21,857 nt of DNA from JALOAP01 sp964632355 (lineage in GTDB: Bacteria > Chloroflexota > Dehalococcoidia > Tepidiformales > Tepidiformaceae): positions 1 to 21,857 of the forward strand of contig CAZWBW010000044.1 in NCBI GenBank assembly GCA_964632355.1. Direction: 5' to 3'. Shown one piece after another: positions 1-7,211 of the stretch. Under the pieces are notes generated by a model, which made no database searches, was not told the DNA's origin, and saw only the letters and a program-made list of their open reading frames with translations. A program made the position numbers and the translations under genes. The number at the start of each line of letters is the position of its first letter. Positions within the stretch are counted from its first letter, which is position 1.

Positions 1-2307
1 GGCAAGGGCGTGCACGTCGTCACGGTCAACGACTACCTCGCCCGCCGCGACGCCGCCTGGTATGGCCCCGTGTACCACTCCCTGGGCATGAGTGTGGGCG
101 TCATCCAGCAGAACGGCGTCTCGTACATGTACGAACCGGGCTACCGGCCCGGCGAGGAAGGCGGTGGCGGCCTCGAAGACCTTCGCCCCTGCGAACGGCG
201 CGACGTCTACGCCGCCGACATCACCTACGGCACCAACAACGAATTCGGCTTCGACTACCTGCGCGACAACATGGTCCGCGACCTCTCGGCCCGTGTGCAG
301 CGCGGCCTGCACTATGCCATCGTCGACGAGGTCGACAACATCCTCATCGACGAAGCGCGGACGCCGCTCATCATCAGCGGCGCCGCTGAAGAGGCGAGTG
401 CCACCTACGTCGCCTTCGCCCGGGCCGTTCGCGGGCTGCAGGAAGAGGTCGACTACGTCATCGACGCCAAGGCAAAGCACGTCGCGCTTACCGAAGAAGG
501 CATCGCCAAGGTCGAACGCGCGCTCGGTATTTCGAACCTGTTCGAAGGTGACCCGCGCCTTGCGCGCCACCTCGAGGCCGCGCTCGACGCCGAATACCTG
601 AAGCGCCTCGACCGCGACTACGTCATCAAGGACGGCGAAATCGTCATCGTCGACGAGTTCACCGGGCGGCTCATGCCCGGGCGCCGCTGGAGCCACGGCA
701 TCCACCAGGCCGTCGAAGCGAAGGAAGGCCTCAAGGTCCAGCGTGAATCGGTCACCTACGCGACCATCACGTTCCAGAACCTGTTCCGGCTCTACGACAA
801 GCTCGCCGGCATGACCGGTACCGCCGAAACCGAGGCGGAAGAGTTCGCGAAGATCTACAACCTCGACGTGGTGGTCATCCCCACCCATCGGCCGATGATC
901 CGCGAAGACCACCCCGACGTCGTCTACATCAACGAACGGGCGAAGTTCAACGCGGTCGTCAACGAGATCGAGGAGATGCACAAACTTGGCCGGCCGGTGC
1001 TGGTCGGTACTACCTCGATCGAGAAGTCGGAGTACCTGTCGCAGCTGCTGCTTCGCAAAGGCATCAAGCACGAAGTCCTGAACGCGAAGCACCACGAACG
1101 TGAGGCGAAGATCGTCGCCGAGGCCGGCCAGCGCGGCGCAGTTACCATTGCCACGAACATGGCCGGCCGCGGTACCGACATCAAGCTCGGGCCGGGCGTG
1201 GCCGAACTTGGCGGCCTCCACGTCATCGGCACGGAACGCCACGAATCGCGCCGGATCGACAACCAGCTCCGCGGTCGCGCCGGCCGCCAGGGCGACCCCG
1301 GTTCCAGCCGCTTCTTCGTTTCGTTCGGCGACGACATCATGCGCCGGTTCGCGCCCGACTGGGTCGGCGGCATGATGCAGAAGCTCGGCATGACCGAGGA
1401 CATGCCGCTCGAATCGCGCATGGTGAACCGCGCGATCGAACAGGCCCAGCAGAAGGTCGAAGGCCACAACTTCGACGTTCGGAAGCGGCTCGTCGAATTC
1501 GACGACGTCATCAACGAGCACCGCGCCGTCATCTACGCCGAGCGCGACAAGATCCTGCACGGCGTCGACACCCGCGCGAACGTGCTCGGCATGGTCATCG
1601 ACGAACTCGAGGCGATTGTCGATAACGCCACGGGCCGCGATGACGCGTCGCTCGAACTGCTCCAGGCCGAACTCCGCGAAATCCTGCCGCCGGACGACAT
1701 CCCGAGCATCGAAGAGATGCAGGACCTCGGCGAGGAACTGAAGGACGAGATCCTCGACCGCGCCGAAGACCGCTACGAGCAGCTCGAGCAGACCGTCGGC
1801 GAAGAGAACATGCGGAAGGTCGAGCACTGGCTGCTGCTCGAAACCATCGACTTCCACTGGCGCGAACACCTGACCGCCGTCGAGGACCTGCGCCAGAGCA
1901 TCGGGCTGCAGGCCTACGCACAGGTCGACCCGCTCGTCGCGTTCAAGCGCGAGGGGTACGACATGTTCCAGCAGCTCCAGGACAACATCCGCCGCCAGGT
2001 CGCGCGGACGGTGTTCAAGGTGCGGGTCGAACAAGTGCCTTCGCGGCCCCAGCAGGCGGCGCAGCCGCAGCCCGCGCCGAACGGCCAGCAGGGCGGACCG
2101 GTCCCCGCGCCGCAGGCCCAGCCGGTGCTCGCGAGTTCATCGGCGCCGGACGTGTCGCAGCTTCGCACGAACCGCGGCGAGGGCCCTGCGCCGGCCGCGA
2201 AGCCCGCGCGCGCTGCCACCGCTTCACAACCGAAGATCGGGCGCAATGACCCGTGCTTCTGCGGCAGCGGCAAGAAGTACAAGAAGTGTCACGGGGCGCT
2301 GGCGTGA
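1..2307 (+). CDS. secA: Preprotein translocase ATPase SecA (5' end outside window)
   Basis: SecA is the cytosolic ATPase that drives preproteins through SecYEG. The frame is open from base 1, so the protein is N-terminally truncated: 768 codons are visible, and roughly the first 130 residues, including Walker A, lie upstream. Visible motifs, in window residue numbers, are TVNDYLARRDA near 8, TYGTNNEFGFDYLRDN near 74-89, the DEAD-type box DEVDNILIDEARTPL at 109-123, GMTGTAETEAEEF, GTTSIEKSEYLS, TNMAGRGTDIKLG near 385 and the GTERHESRRIDNQLRGRAGRQGD arginine-finger region. The helical scaffold follows (HWREHL near 619). A Pro/Gln/Ala-rich linker then leads to a C-terminal zinc finger, CFCGSGKKYKKCHG, at 752-765, which normally contacts SecB or phospholipid. 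The DEAD box reads DEVDN where most SecAs have DEVDS. A loop inserted before the ADITYGTNNEF segment is typical of Chloroflexota SecA. The stop overlaps the next start as GTGA. Confidence 0.98.
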   Translation, partial: GKGVHVVTVNDYLARRDAAWYGPVYHSLGMSVGVIQQNGVSYMYEPGYRPGEEGGGGLEDLRPCERRDVYAADITYGTNNEFGFDYLRDNMVRDLSARVQRGLHYAIVDEVDNILIDEARTPLIISGAAEEASATYVAFARAVRGLQEEVDYVIDAKAKHVALTEEGIAKVERALGISNLFEGDPRLARHLEAALDAEYLKRLDRDYVIKDGEIVIVDEFTGRLMPGRRWSHGIHQAVEAKEGLKVQRESVTYATITFQNLFRLYDKLAGMTGTAETEAEEFAKIYNLDVVVIPTHRPMIREDHPDVVYINERAKFNAVVNEIEEMHKLGRPVLVGTTSIEKSEYLSQLLLRKGIKHEVLNAKHHEREAKIVAEAGQRGAVTIATNMAGRGTDIKLGPGVAELGGLHVIGTERHESRRIDNQLRGRAGRQGDPGSSRFFVSFGDDIMRRFAPDWVGGMMQKLGMTEDMPLESRMVNRAIEQAQQKVEGHNFDVRKRLVEFDDVINEHRAVIYAERDKILHGVDTRANVLGMVIDELEAIVDNATGRDDASLELLQAELREILPPDDIPSIEEMQDLGEELKDEILDRAEDRYEQLEQTVGEENMRKVEHWLLLETIDFHWREHLTAVEDLRQSIGLQAYAQVDPLVAFKREGYDMFQQLQDNIRRQVARTVFKVRVEQVPSRPQQAAQPQPAPNGQQGGPVPAPQAQPVLASSSAPDVSQLRTNRGEGPAPAAKPARAATASQPKIGRNDPCFCGSGKKYKKCHGALA

Positions 2308-2681
2308 CGGTACTGGCGGAACTCGGACTTGCGACCAGCCAGGAAAGCAAGCTGCTGCTCATCGCGCCGCCCGATGCAGTGCTCGCCGAAGCGGGCCGCA
2401 TGAAGCCGCGGCCGCTCATCGCCAGCACCCTCAGTGTCGCCCGGCCCACGCCACAGGTGGCGTGGTGGAGCGAACGGCGCCTGCTCGACCCGGCGACGCT
2501 GAGCCGCTTCAACTGGATGCTGCAGGTCGCACAGGGCAAGGGCTGGATCGTGGTCGACCCCGACGAGGAAGGAATCACGGGCGAGGAACTGCGCGAGGCA
2601 GTGGGCCGCTCCGCGCTGCGCCCGGGCGAAGAGCGCCAGCTCTCGAACGGCGAAATCGCGCTCGAGGTGCTCCCTACCTAG
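2304..2681 (+). CDS. Hypothetical protein overlapping the secA stop
   Basis: This is a 125-aa soluble protein that I do not recognise with confidence. I chose the GTG at 2304 because it overlaps the secA stop codon as GTGA, the usual sign of translational coupling. An in-frame ATG at 2253 lies inside the SecA zinc-finger codons and is less likely. The protein has a hydrophobic strand (KLLLIAPPD near 14-22), a VAWWSERRLLD segment in the middle, and GWIVVDPDEEGITGEELREA in the C-terminal half. This resembles an alpha/beta fold with a helix after each strand. The layout loosely recalls DUF3052-type proteins (WW-x-x-D followed by a hydrophobic strand and an acidic helix), but that is an impression and not an alignment. 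The stop codon overlaps that of the convergent methyltransferase. Confidence 0.75.
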   Translation: MTVLAELGLATSQESKLLLIAPPDAVLAEAGRMKPRPLIASTLSVARPTPQVAWWSERRLLDPATLSRFNWMLQVAQGKGWIVVDPDEEGITGEELREAVGRSALRPGEERQLSNGEIALEVLPT

Positions 2682-3454
2682 CGCGCCGTTCCCACCAGCA
2701 GTGCGACGCCGATGGTGAAGCCCCACGGCTCATCGCGGATGGCGAACGCTTCGCGCTGGGCCGCGTTCGCCTCCCGGAACAACTCTCGGAGCAACGCCAC
2801 CCTGGTCTCGGGCGTGCGCATGCGTTGCACCCAGTCGGCGCCGTCGAGCGGCAGCGGCTGCGTGTGGGCGACGTGTGCGTCGAACCCGGTGCGCTCCAGC
2901 ATCCCGAGCCATTCCGAGATTCGCCAGTTCCGCACGTGCGAGCGGTCGCGCAGGAATTCGATCGTGTTGAGGAACGTGTCGAGCGCCGGCTCTTCCGGCG
3001 AGACGGTGTCGAGCAACAGGAACCGCCCGCCGGGCCTGAGCACCCGCCGCACCTCCCGGAGCGCCCGCTCGGGTCCGGGGAAGTGGTGGGCCGCATGGCG
3101 GCACACCACGAGGTCGAAGGCACCGTCGCCGTAGGGCAGCGACGCAGCATCGCCCACGTCGAACCGAACGTTCGCGATCCCGCCCTCTGCCGCCGCCTCG
3201 CGCGCCGCGGCGATCATTTCGGGCGTGACATCGATGGCGGTGACCTCGGCGGCTTTCCGCGCGAAGGCGAACGCGGTGTGCCCGGTCCCCGTGCCTACGT
3301 CGAGCACCCGTTCGTGCCCGGTGAGCGCGGCCACTGCGAGCATGGCGTCGAGGTCGGGCCCGGACGCGTGGACGGCGCTACTCGCGTAAGCGCCTGCGGT
3401 GGCGCCGAACTGGGCGCGAATCGCCTCGATCACGGCATCGTTATTCGTCGACAC
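2678..3454 (-). CDS. Class I SAM-dependent methyltransferase (UbiE/Methyltransf_11-like)
   Basis: This is a 258-aa Rossmann-fold methyltransferase that transfers the methyl group of S-adenosylmethionine to an unknown acceptor, probably a small molecule. Motif I is VLDVGTGTGHTAFAFA at 50-65. The acidic residue that binds the SAM ribose is in VTAIDVTPEMI (71-81). Motif II/III are seen as DAASLPYGDGAFDLVVCRHAAHHF (102-125) and LREVRRVLRPGGRFLLLD (132-149). The C-terminal about 100 residues are the variable substrate part. The start is GTG (3452-3454), preceded by GGAGG with 6-nt spacing. That Shine-Dalgarno sequence lies inside a strong inverted repeat, listed separately. The gene lies 61 bp downstream of the zinc-ribbon membrane gene on the same strand and ends on a shared CTAG with the convergent gene. 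The fold is certain; the substrate cannot be read from the sequence. Confidence 0.93.
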   Translation of the reverse strand: MSTNNDAVIEAIRAQFGATAGAYASSAVHASGPDLDAMLAVAALTGHERVLDVGTGTGHTAFAFARKAAEVTAIDVTPEMIAAAREAAAEGGIANVRFDVGDAASLPYGDGAFDLVVCRHAAHHFPGPERALREVRRVLRPGGRFLLLDTVSPEEPALDTFLNTIEFLRDRSHVRNWRISEWLGMLERTGFDAHVAHTQPLPLDGADWVQRMRTPETRVALLRELFREANAAQREAFAIRDEPWGFTIGVALLVGTAR

Positions 3455-3483
3455 GGCGTACCTCCCTCGCCGGAGGATACGCC
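3455..3483 (-). promoter_or_regulatory. Inverted repeat containing the SD sequence of the methyltransferase gene
   Basis: On the minus strand the arms are GGCGTATCCTCC and GGAGGTACGCC, separated by the 6-nt loop GGCGAG. They pair over 11 bp with one bulged T, and the GTG start follows immediately. In RNA the CCUCC of the left arm would pair exactly with the GGAGG Shine-Dalgarno sequence. The left arm also contains TATCCT, which could be a -10 box. If it is, transcription would begin inside the loop, the RNA hairpin would not form, and the dyad would instead be a DNA operator. The sequence does not decide between these. A terminator for the gene upstream is less likely because there is no T-run. 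Confidence 0.6.
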
Positions 3484-3515
3484 GTGCCTGCTGGTTCGAC
3501 GAGCAGCCGTCGCGC

Positions 3516-4280
3516 CTATGTTCGCGGCGACGGCGAGGCCTTCTCCGTCTTCTCCCGGCTGTGCTGGGAAGCCGTCACACGGTCGGATTTGGCCCGGCCG
3601 TTCCTCGAAGGAAGCCGGGCGGGAAGTGGCAGCGGCTCCTGCTCCGACCGGGTGGTTTCCGCCGGGGCCGAGCCATTCTCCGAGGCGCTCGGATGCGCCG
3701 GAACCGGGCCGAGCGGCAGCGTCTCCGGCTCGAGGTCGGAGCTCTTCGGCGCGCGCTCCTTCGCTCCGGGACCGCTCGTGACGGCCGCCGCAGCTTCACG
3801 CCGCTCCCTCGCCGGCTGTTCGTCCTTCCGCCGGTGCGGGCGTTCGGTCCCACAGTAGGGGCAGATTACCCACGCGTTCGCAAGCGGCTTCGAGCAGCGG
3901 GCGCAGGGCTCCTTGAGCGTCGTCATGCACGCGGGGCAAACCAGGTAGTCATCTTTCACGCTGCGCCCACATGCCGGGCACCCGACCTGCCGGTCGAGTT
4001 CGAGCCGCAGCGCTTCTTCTTCGAGCATCCGGGCGTAGAGTTGTGCCTGCGTGTACCGCGGCCGCAGCACGATGTAGAGCCAGAGCCCCGGGAGGAACAG
4101 GAACAGGACGAGCAGCGGCGCGGCGATCTGTGCCGCAATGGATGAGGTGCGCTGCCGGATGTCACGAGCCGTCCAGAAGACGAGCGCGAGCCAGAACGCG
4201 GCGATGTAGGTACCGAGGACGATTGCGACGATGACGGCGGTTGCTTGCCAGGAACCTCCAGGCCAGCCAATGAGGAACAT
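3516..4280 (-). CDS. Membrane-anchored double zinc-ribbon protein
   Basis: This is a 254-aa protein of unknown function. Two transmembrane helices lie at about residues 14-36 and 50-72. A short charged helix (about 78-98) follows, then two consecutive zinc ribbons: CPAC at 101-104 with CPAC at 115-118, and CARC at 126-129 with CPYC at 140-143. The C-terminal about 105 residues are low-complexity, rich in Glu, Pro, Ser and Arg, and probably disordered. The topology puts the ribbons and tail on one side, most likely the cytoplasm. I chose ATG at 4278-4280 because the first membrane helix starts directly after it and GGAGGG lies 12 nt upstream. A GTG four codons earlier is an alternative. The open frame continues further upstream to 4541, but that part looks non-coding. 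Double zinc-ribbon membrane proteins of this kind usually have no assigned function. Confidence 0.82.
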   Translation of the reverse strand: MFLIGWPGGSWQATAVIVAIVLGTYIAAFWLALVFWTARDIRQRTSSIAAQIAAPLLVLFLFLPGLWLYIVLRPRYTQAQLYARMLEEEALRLELDRQVGCPACGRSVKDDYLVCPACMTTLKEPCARCSKPLANAWVICPYCGTERPHRRKDEQPARERREAAAAVTSGPGAKERAPKSSDLEPETLPLGPVPAHPSASENGSAPAETTRSEQEPLPLPARLPSRNGRAKSDRVTASQHSREKTEKASPSPRT

Positions 4281-4397
4281 CGACTCCCACACCCCTCCGA
4301 GCGCCCCAGCGCCCGCGTTTGCTTCGTTTCCAACATAAGCGGTCTCGGATTGGGCAGCGGTCAACCTTTCCCGAGGCGAGGTTTCGGGACTGTCACA

Positions 4398-4414
4398 ATC
4401 CCATACGCTGGGAT
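4398..4414. promoter_or_regulatory. 17-bp inverted repeat in the divergent region between the zinc-ribbon and DinB genes
   Basis: ATCCCA and TGGGAT form perfect 6-bp arms around TACGC. The site lies in the 280-bp divergent intergenic region (4281-4560). On the minus strand this region also has TTGACC (complement of 4359-4364), a possible -35 box, but without a well-spaced -10. The dyad could be an operator for either gene. Nothing in the sequence identifies the factor. Confidence 0.3.
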
Positions 4415-4484
4415 GTATCGCGCATGAGGAGTCCGGATCGGGAAGGGAAAGACGGGAGCCGTATCCAGCCACGCGGCATCCCCG

Positions 4485-4490
4485 TATACT
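4485..4490 (+). promoter_or_regulatory. Candidate -10 box TATACT for the DinB/lyase operon
   Basis: CGTATACT is one mismatch from the sigma-70/SigA consensus and lies 70 bp before the GTG start at 4561, implying a leader of about 64 nt. No good -35 box is visible. The same CGTATACT octamer occurs at 10642-10649 ahead of the 36-aa microprotein, which slightly supports it as a promoter element here. Confidence 0.35.
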
Positions 4491-4560
4491 CCGGCTAACC
4501 GCCGTGGCCCCCCGGTGTGCGCCCATCACGAGCCCCAGCACAAGGGAGGTGCTCTTCGCA

Positions 4561-5100
4561 GTGAGCGAGACGTCCGCCTATCGAACCGAACTGATTTCCC
4601 GCCTGCGCCAGGCTACCGACGACCTGAGCTGGGCCGTCCGTGGCCTCACCGCACAGCAACTGGCCTACCGTCCTGGCGGTAACGAATGGTCGATCCACGA
4701 ACACCTCGCCCACCTGCGCGATACCGAGCAGCAGGTCTACCTCCCGCTGCTCCGCTGGGCCACCGTGCCCGAAATGCTGGACCCGCTCGACTACAACCGC
4801 CGCGACTGGCACGACCAGCGGTACGACCCCGATGAGCCCGCGTCGCGCATCCTCGACGACATCGCCCGCATGCGCGACGAAGAACTGCTCATCTTCCGCG
4901 ACATGAGCGACATCGTCTGGACACGCTGGCGGACCGATACGCGCTGGGGTCCGCTCACCTGCCAGTGGATCGCCGAAGCGATGTACCGGCACGTCCTCGA
5001 CCACCTGCAGAACGTGATGGCGCTTCGGCAGGACCTGAACCTGATGGCGCTCCAGCCCGCCGGTGTCGTGGTTGGTGGCCCCGCCGGGGGTAGCGCCTAG
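4561..5100 (+). CDS. DinB-like four-helix-bundle protein
   Basis: This 179-aa protein looks like a member of the DinB/YfiT superfamily, whose members are metal-binding four-helix bundles. Some are thiol-dependent S-transferases; most are uncharacterised. The hallmark segment NEWSIHEHLAHLRDTE lies at 41-56, with His 46, 48 and 51 available. A second His pair in YRHVLDHLQNVM, about 35 residues from the C-terminus, would complete a His triad for a divalent metal. The GTG at 4561 is preferred because AAGGGAGGT ends 10 nt upstream. The open frame back to 4504 has no signal, and a GTG at 4549 sits on the SD itself. The stop is followed after one base by the start of the CitE-like gene, so the two are almost certainly co-transcribed. 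The substrate is unknown. Confidence 0.82.
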   Translation: MSETSAYRTELISRLRQATDDLSWAVRGLTAQQLAYRPGGNEWSIHEHLAHLRDTEQQVYLPLLRWATVPEMLDPLDYNRRDWHDQRYDPDEPASRILDDIARMRDEELLIFRDMSDIVWTRWRTDTRWGPLTCQWIAEAMYRHVLDHLQNVMALRQDLNLMALQPAGVVVGGPAGGSA

Positions 5101-5101
5101 C

Positions 5102-5929
5102 ATGCTGCTCCGGAGCATCGTTCGCATCCCCGCCGGCGCCCCGATCGATGCCGTCCTCAGTAGCCAGGCCGATGCTGTCCTGCTGACCCTCGCCGACGCC
5201 GGCCACGACGTCGGCGACCTGCGCGAGGCGGCGCTCTACGCGCTCCCTCGTATCCGGCGGGCCGGCAAAATCGCCATCGTCGAAGTCAATCACCCACGGA
5301 CGCAGCTCCTTCGCGGCGATGTGGAAGCGATCGTCACCGAGGACCTCGGCGCGGTGCTGCTCACCCACACCATCGAACCCCAGGACGTGCGCGACCTGGC
5401 CGTGCTCCTGCGCGAGTTCGAATACAACCGCGACATCGAACCCGGCACCGTTCGCGCCTTCCCGGTCATCGATACCGCCCGTGGCCTCCTGCGCGCGCCC
5501 GAGATCGTGCAGGCCGTTCCACGCGTCGGCGGCCTCGTGTTCGCCAGCGACCACTACGCCGAAGACATCGGTGCGCGCCACGAAGAGCGCGGCGAACGGC
5601 TCGCCTATGCCCGTGGCGCCGTGGTCGCGGCGGCCCGCGCATTCGACACGCTGCCAATCGTTGAGGCGAGCGGCCTCGAAGCGACCTACCTCGCGCAGTG
5701 GGGCTTCGCCGGCGCCATCATCCCCGGCGAGCGGACGGTGCCGCAGGTCAACGCGGCGTTCGCTGCCAGCACCGTCGAAGTCGAACGTGCGCGTGCGCAC
5801 CTCGACGCGTACGAACGGGCGAAGGAGTCCGGCGGCTGGGTGGCGCGTTACGGGACGACCGTGGTCGATTCGAGTGCAGCCCGGAAGGCGCGACAGCTGC
5901 TCCAGGCCGACGAACAGGCCCGCCGTTAG
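5102..5929 (+). CDS. CitE/HpcH-HpaI-like aldolase-lyase family protein, diverged active site
   Basis: This 275-aa protein has a TIM-barrel lyase layout. The family cleaves or forms C-C bonds in acyl-CoA thioesters or 2-keto acids, using Mg2+ held by a Glu and an Asp. Recognisable blocks are IVEVNHPRTQLLRGDVEAIV (RVN...DLEAV in CitE), AVLLTHTIEPQDV (LPKvE), FPVIDTARGLLRAPEIV (iETa.Gl..a.eIa), LVFASDHYAEDIGARHEERG (G..Dy..dlGa), LAYARGAVVAAARAF, and GFAGAIIPGERTVPQVNAAF (Gf.Gk.aihP.Qi..vn..F). Several positions differ from active CitE enzymes: the metal-ligand Glu of the ET motif is Asp, the Arg of RVN is replaced, and the Lys of LPK is Thr/His. The fold is well supported, but activity is not assured. 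It starts at ATG 5102, one base after the DinB-like stop. An upstream ATG at 5063 is unlikely. Confidence 0.85.
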   Translation: MLLRSIVRIPAGAPIDAVLSSQADAVLLTLADAGHDVGDLREAALYALPRIRRAGKIAIVEVNHPRTQLLRGDVEAIVTEDLGAVLLTHTIEPQDVRDLAVLLREFEYNRDIEPGTVRAFPVIDTARGLLRAPEIVQAVPRVGGLVFASDHYAEDIGARHEERGERLAYARGAVVAAARAFDTLPIVEASGLEATYLAQWGFAGAIIPGERTVPQVNAAFAASTVEVERARAHLDAYERAKESGGWVARYGTTVVDSSAARKARQLLQADEQARR

Positions 5930-6438
5930 CCCTGTGGCCGGGCCTTCGCAGCTTCCTTCGAATCGATAGCGGCGAGCACCCGGCAGAACACGTTCGCCAG
6001 CACATCGGCCTCGCCCGGTTCGAGGTGCCGGGCGAAGTGTTCCTGGATGCCGCGAAGGTGAACCGGCGCCGCACGCTTGAGCGTCTCGCGTCCTTCGTGA
6101 GTCATTACCACATAGGTGCCCCGCCGGTCGTCCTCGCAGGGGATGCGTTCGACGAGCCCGACAGCACCCATTCGGTCGACCAGCCGTGTGAGCCCGGCGC
6201 GGCTCAGCAGAACCGCCCGCGCCAGGTCGTGCATGCGCAGGCGGTTCTCCGGCGCCTCGGAAAGCTGCACGAGGACGTCGTACCAGCCGAGCGGCAGGTT
6301 ACGCTCCTCTTCGAGTTCCCGCGCCAGCACCTCGACGACCCGCGCATGCGCGGTGAGGAAGGCGCGCCACGCCTGCAATTCCGTTGCCCCCGGTTCAATC
6401 ACGTAGCGAGTGTACGGGTTATGCGACAACAGTTGCAT
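5926..6438 (-). CDS. MarR-family transcriptional regulator
   Basis: This 170-aa dimeric winged-helix regulator has an N-terminal dimerisation helix (about 22-48, with AHARVVEVLARELEEE). The helix-turn-helix is at about 67-90 (LRMHDLARAVLLSRAGLTRLVDRM), followed by the wing with DDRRGTYVVMTHEG at 103-116. The DDRRG motif is diagnostic for MarR. MarR proteins usually repress nearby genes and release DNA on binding small phenolic or oxidant ligands. The start ATG has no SD sequence, so translation may depend on the upstream thiamine pyrophosphokinase, which ends 26 bp before it on the same strand. The gap contains a 22-bp dyad. The stop TAA overlaps the stop TAG of the convergent lyase gene. Confidence 0.93.
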   Translation of the reverse strand: MQLLSHNPYTRYVIEPGATELQAWRAFLTAHARVVEVLARELEEERNLPLGWYDVLVQLSEAPENRLRMHDLARAVLLSRAGLTRLVDRMGAVGLVERIPCEDDRRGTYVVMTHEGRETLKRAAPVHLRGIQEHFARHLEPGEADVLANVFCRVLAAIDSKEAAKARPQG

Positions 6439-6445
6439 ACGAAAT

Positions 6446-6467
6446 TAGGCCGAGGCGAAACGGCCTA
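6446..6467. promoter_or_regulatory. 22-bp dyad just upstream of the marR-like gene
   Basis: TAGGCC and GGCCTA form perfect 6-bp arms around a 10-nt centre. The right arm includes the stop codon of the thiamine pyrophosphokinase gene, and the left arm lies 7 nt from the MarR start codon. Size and position fit an autoregulatory MarR operator (family knowledge). An intercistronic RNA hairpin is the alternative. Confidence 0.35.
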
Positions 6468-7121
6468 GCCGGGTTCCCCGGCATGGGGTTCGACCCACCG
6501 CCCCTGGAACAGCAACAGGTCGCCGCTGCGCACCGACACCGTCGCGGGCCGCTTGACGACTTCGTTGTGCACGCCCAGCGGGCTGAACTGCAGCGTGCGG
6601 TCCGTCAGGTCCCAGCGCAGCCCGTTCGTCGTCACGCCTTCGCACGTGCCGATTGCCACCAGCGAAACCACCGTGCCGATCGGTGCGTCGATGGTCGTGT
6701 GGCCATCGATCAGGCGGATTTCGAACAGGTCGTCGATGACCCGCACGTCGGCGTGGCCACGGTACAGCGGGATGACCGAGAGGTTCGCCAGCGCGTGGTC
6801 CGAGCGCCCTCCGCCAGCCGCCGTCACATCGATCCGGCTGGCGCCATGTTCCAGGCAGTATTCGATGGCCTTCTGCAGGTCGGTGCTGTACAGGTCCCGG
6901 ACCTCGATGATCCGTTCGGCGGGGATGTGGCGACGCGCGGCGCGGGTCAGCGAATCCAGGTCGCCAACGACGGCATCCACCACGACGCCCGCGCGCAGCG
7001 CCTTCGACGCGCCCCCATCGGCGGCCACCACGAGGTCTGCCTGCTCGAGCAGCTCGCGGATGAGCGCCGGCGATGGCAGGTCGCCGTCGGCGAAGACGAG
7101 CGCGCGGTTCACGGACGCCAT
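6465..7121 (-). CDS. thiN: Thiamine pyrophosphokinase
   Basis: This 218-aa enzyme transfers pyrophosphate from ATP to thiamine, giving thiamine diphosphate. The family motifs are in order: VVAADGGASKAL (31-42), the Mg/ATP-binding VVGDLDS (51-57), STDLQKAIEYCLEHG (79-93) and GGGRSDHALANL (103-114), which matches the GG..DH.LAN signature. The C-terminal beta domain, which forms the thiamine pocket, spans about 135-210 (GTVVSLVAIGTCEGVTTNGLRWDL and later). The length fits single-function ThiN/TPK. The start ATG has AGGA 8 nt upstream. No TPP riboswitch is seen before the gene. It is divergent from the membrane protein at 7212, and the 90-bp shared region holds two perfect palindromes. The MarR gene follows 26 bp downstream on the same strand. 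Confidence 0.93.
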   Translation of the reverse strand: MASVNRALVFADGDLPSPALIRELLEQADLVVAADGGASKALRAGVVVDAVVGDLDSLTRAARRHIPAERIIEVRDLYSTDLQKAIEYCLEHGASRIDVTAAGGGRSDHALANLSVIPLYRGHADVRVIDDLFEIRLIDGHTTIDAPIGTVVSLVAIGTCEGVTTNGLRWDLTDRTLQFSPLGVHNEVVKRPATVSVRSGDLLLFQGRWVEPHAGEPG

Positions 7122-7158
7122 GCAGTGATCCTGACGGCGCCGCGCCTAACCCGCCACC

Positions 7159-7164
7159 TACAAT
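7159..7164 (+). promoter_or_regulatory. Candidate -10 box TACAAT for the gene at 7212
   Basis: TACAAT has one mismatch to TATAAT and would place the transcript start near 7171, inside the first of the two palindromes. No convincing -35 box is seen at the usual spacing, so an activator or a relaxed promoter is implied if the call is right. Confidence 0.4.
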
Positions 7165-7166
7165 CA

Positions 7167-7195
7167 TTCCCGCGCGGGAACTTTCCGGGCCCGGA
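7167..7195. repeat. Two adjacent perfect palindromes, 14 bp and 12 bp
   Basis: TTCCCGCGCGGGAA (7167-7180) and TCCGGGCCCGGA (7184-7195) are both perfect palindromes separated by 3 bp. They lie between the divergent thiN start (7121) and the membrane-protein start (7212), directly after the candidate -10 box. They look like a pair of operator sites. As RNA they would form hairpins in the 5' leader of the rightward gene. Confidence 0.6.
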
Positions 7196-7211
7196 GGTCG
7201 TTACAGAGGAT

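Noticed and set aside
2246..3781. 511-aa open frame on the plus strand
   Set aside because: It crosses the small gene after secA and the methyltransferase in wrong frames. The high G+C content keeps it open.
7122..7211. TPP riboswitch before the thiamine pyrophosphokinase gene
   Set aside because: No CUGAGA or ACCUGA-type THI-box element can be found on either strand of the 90-bp region.
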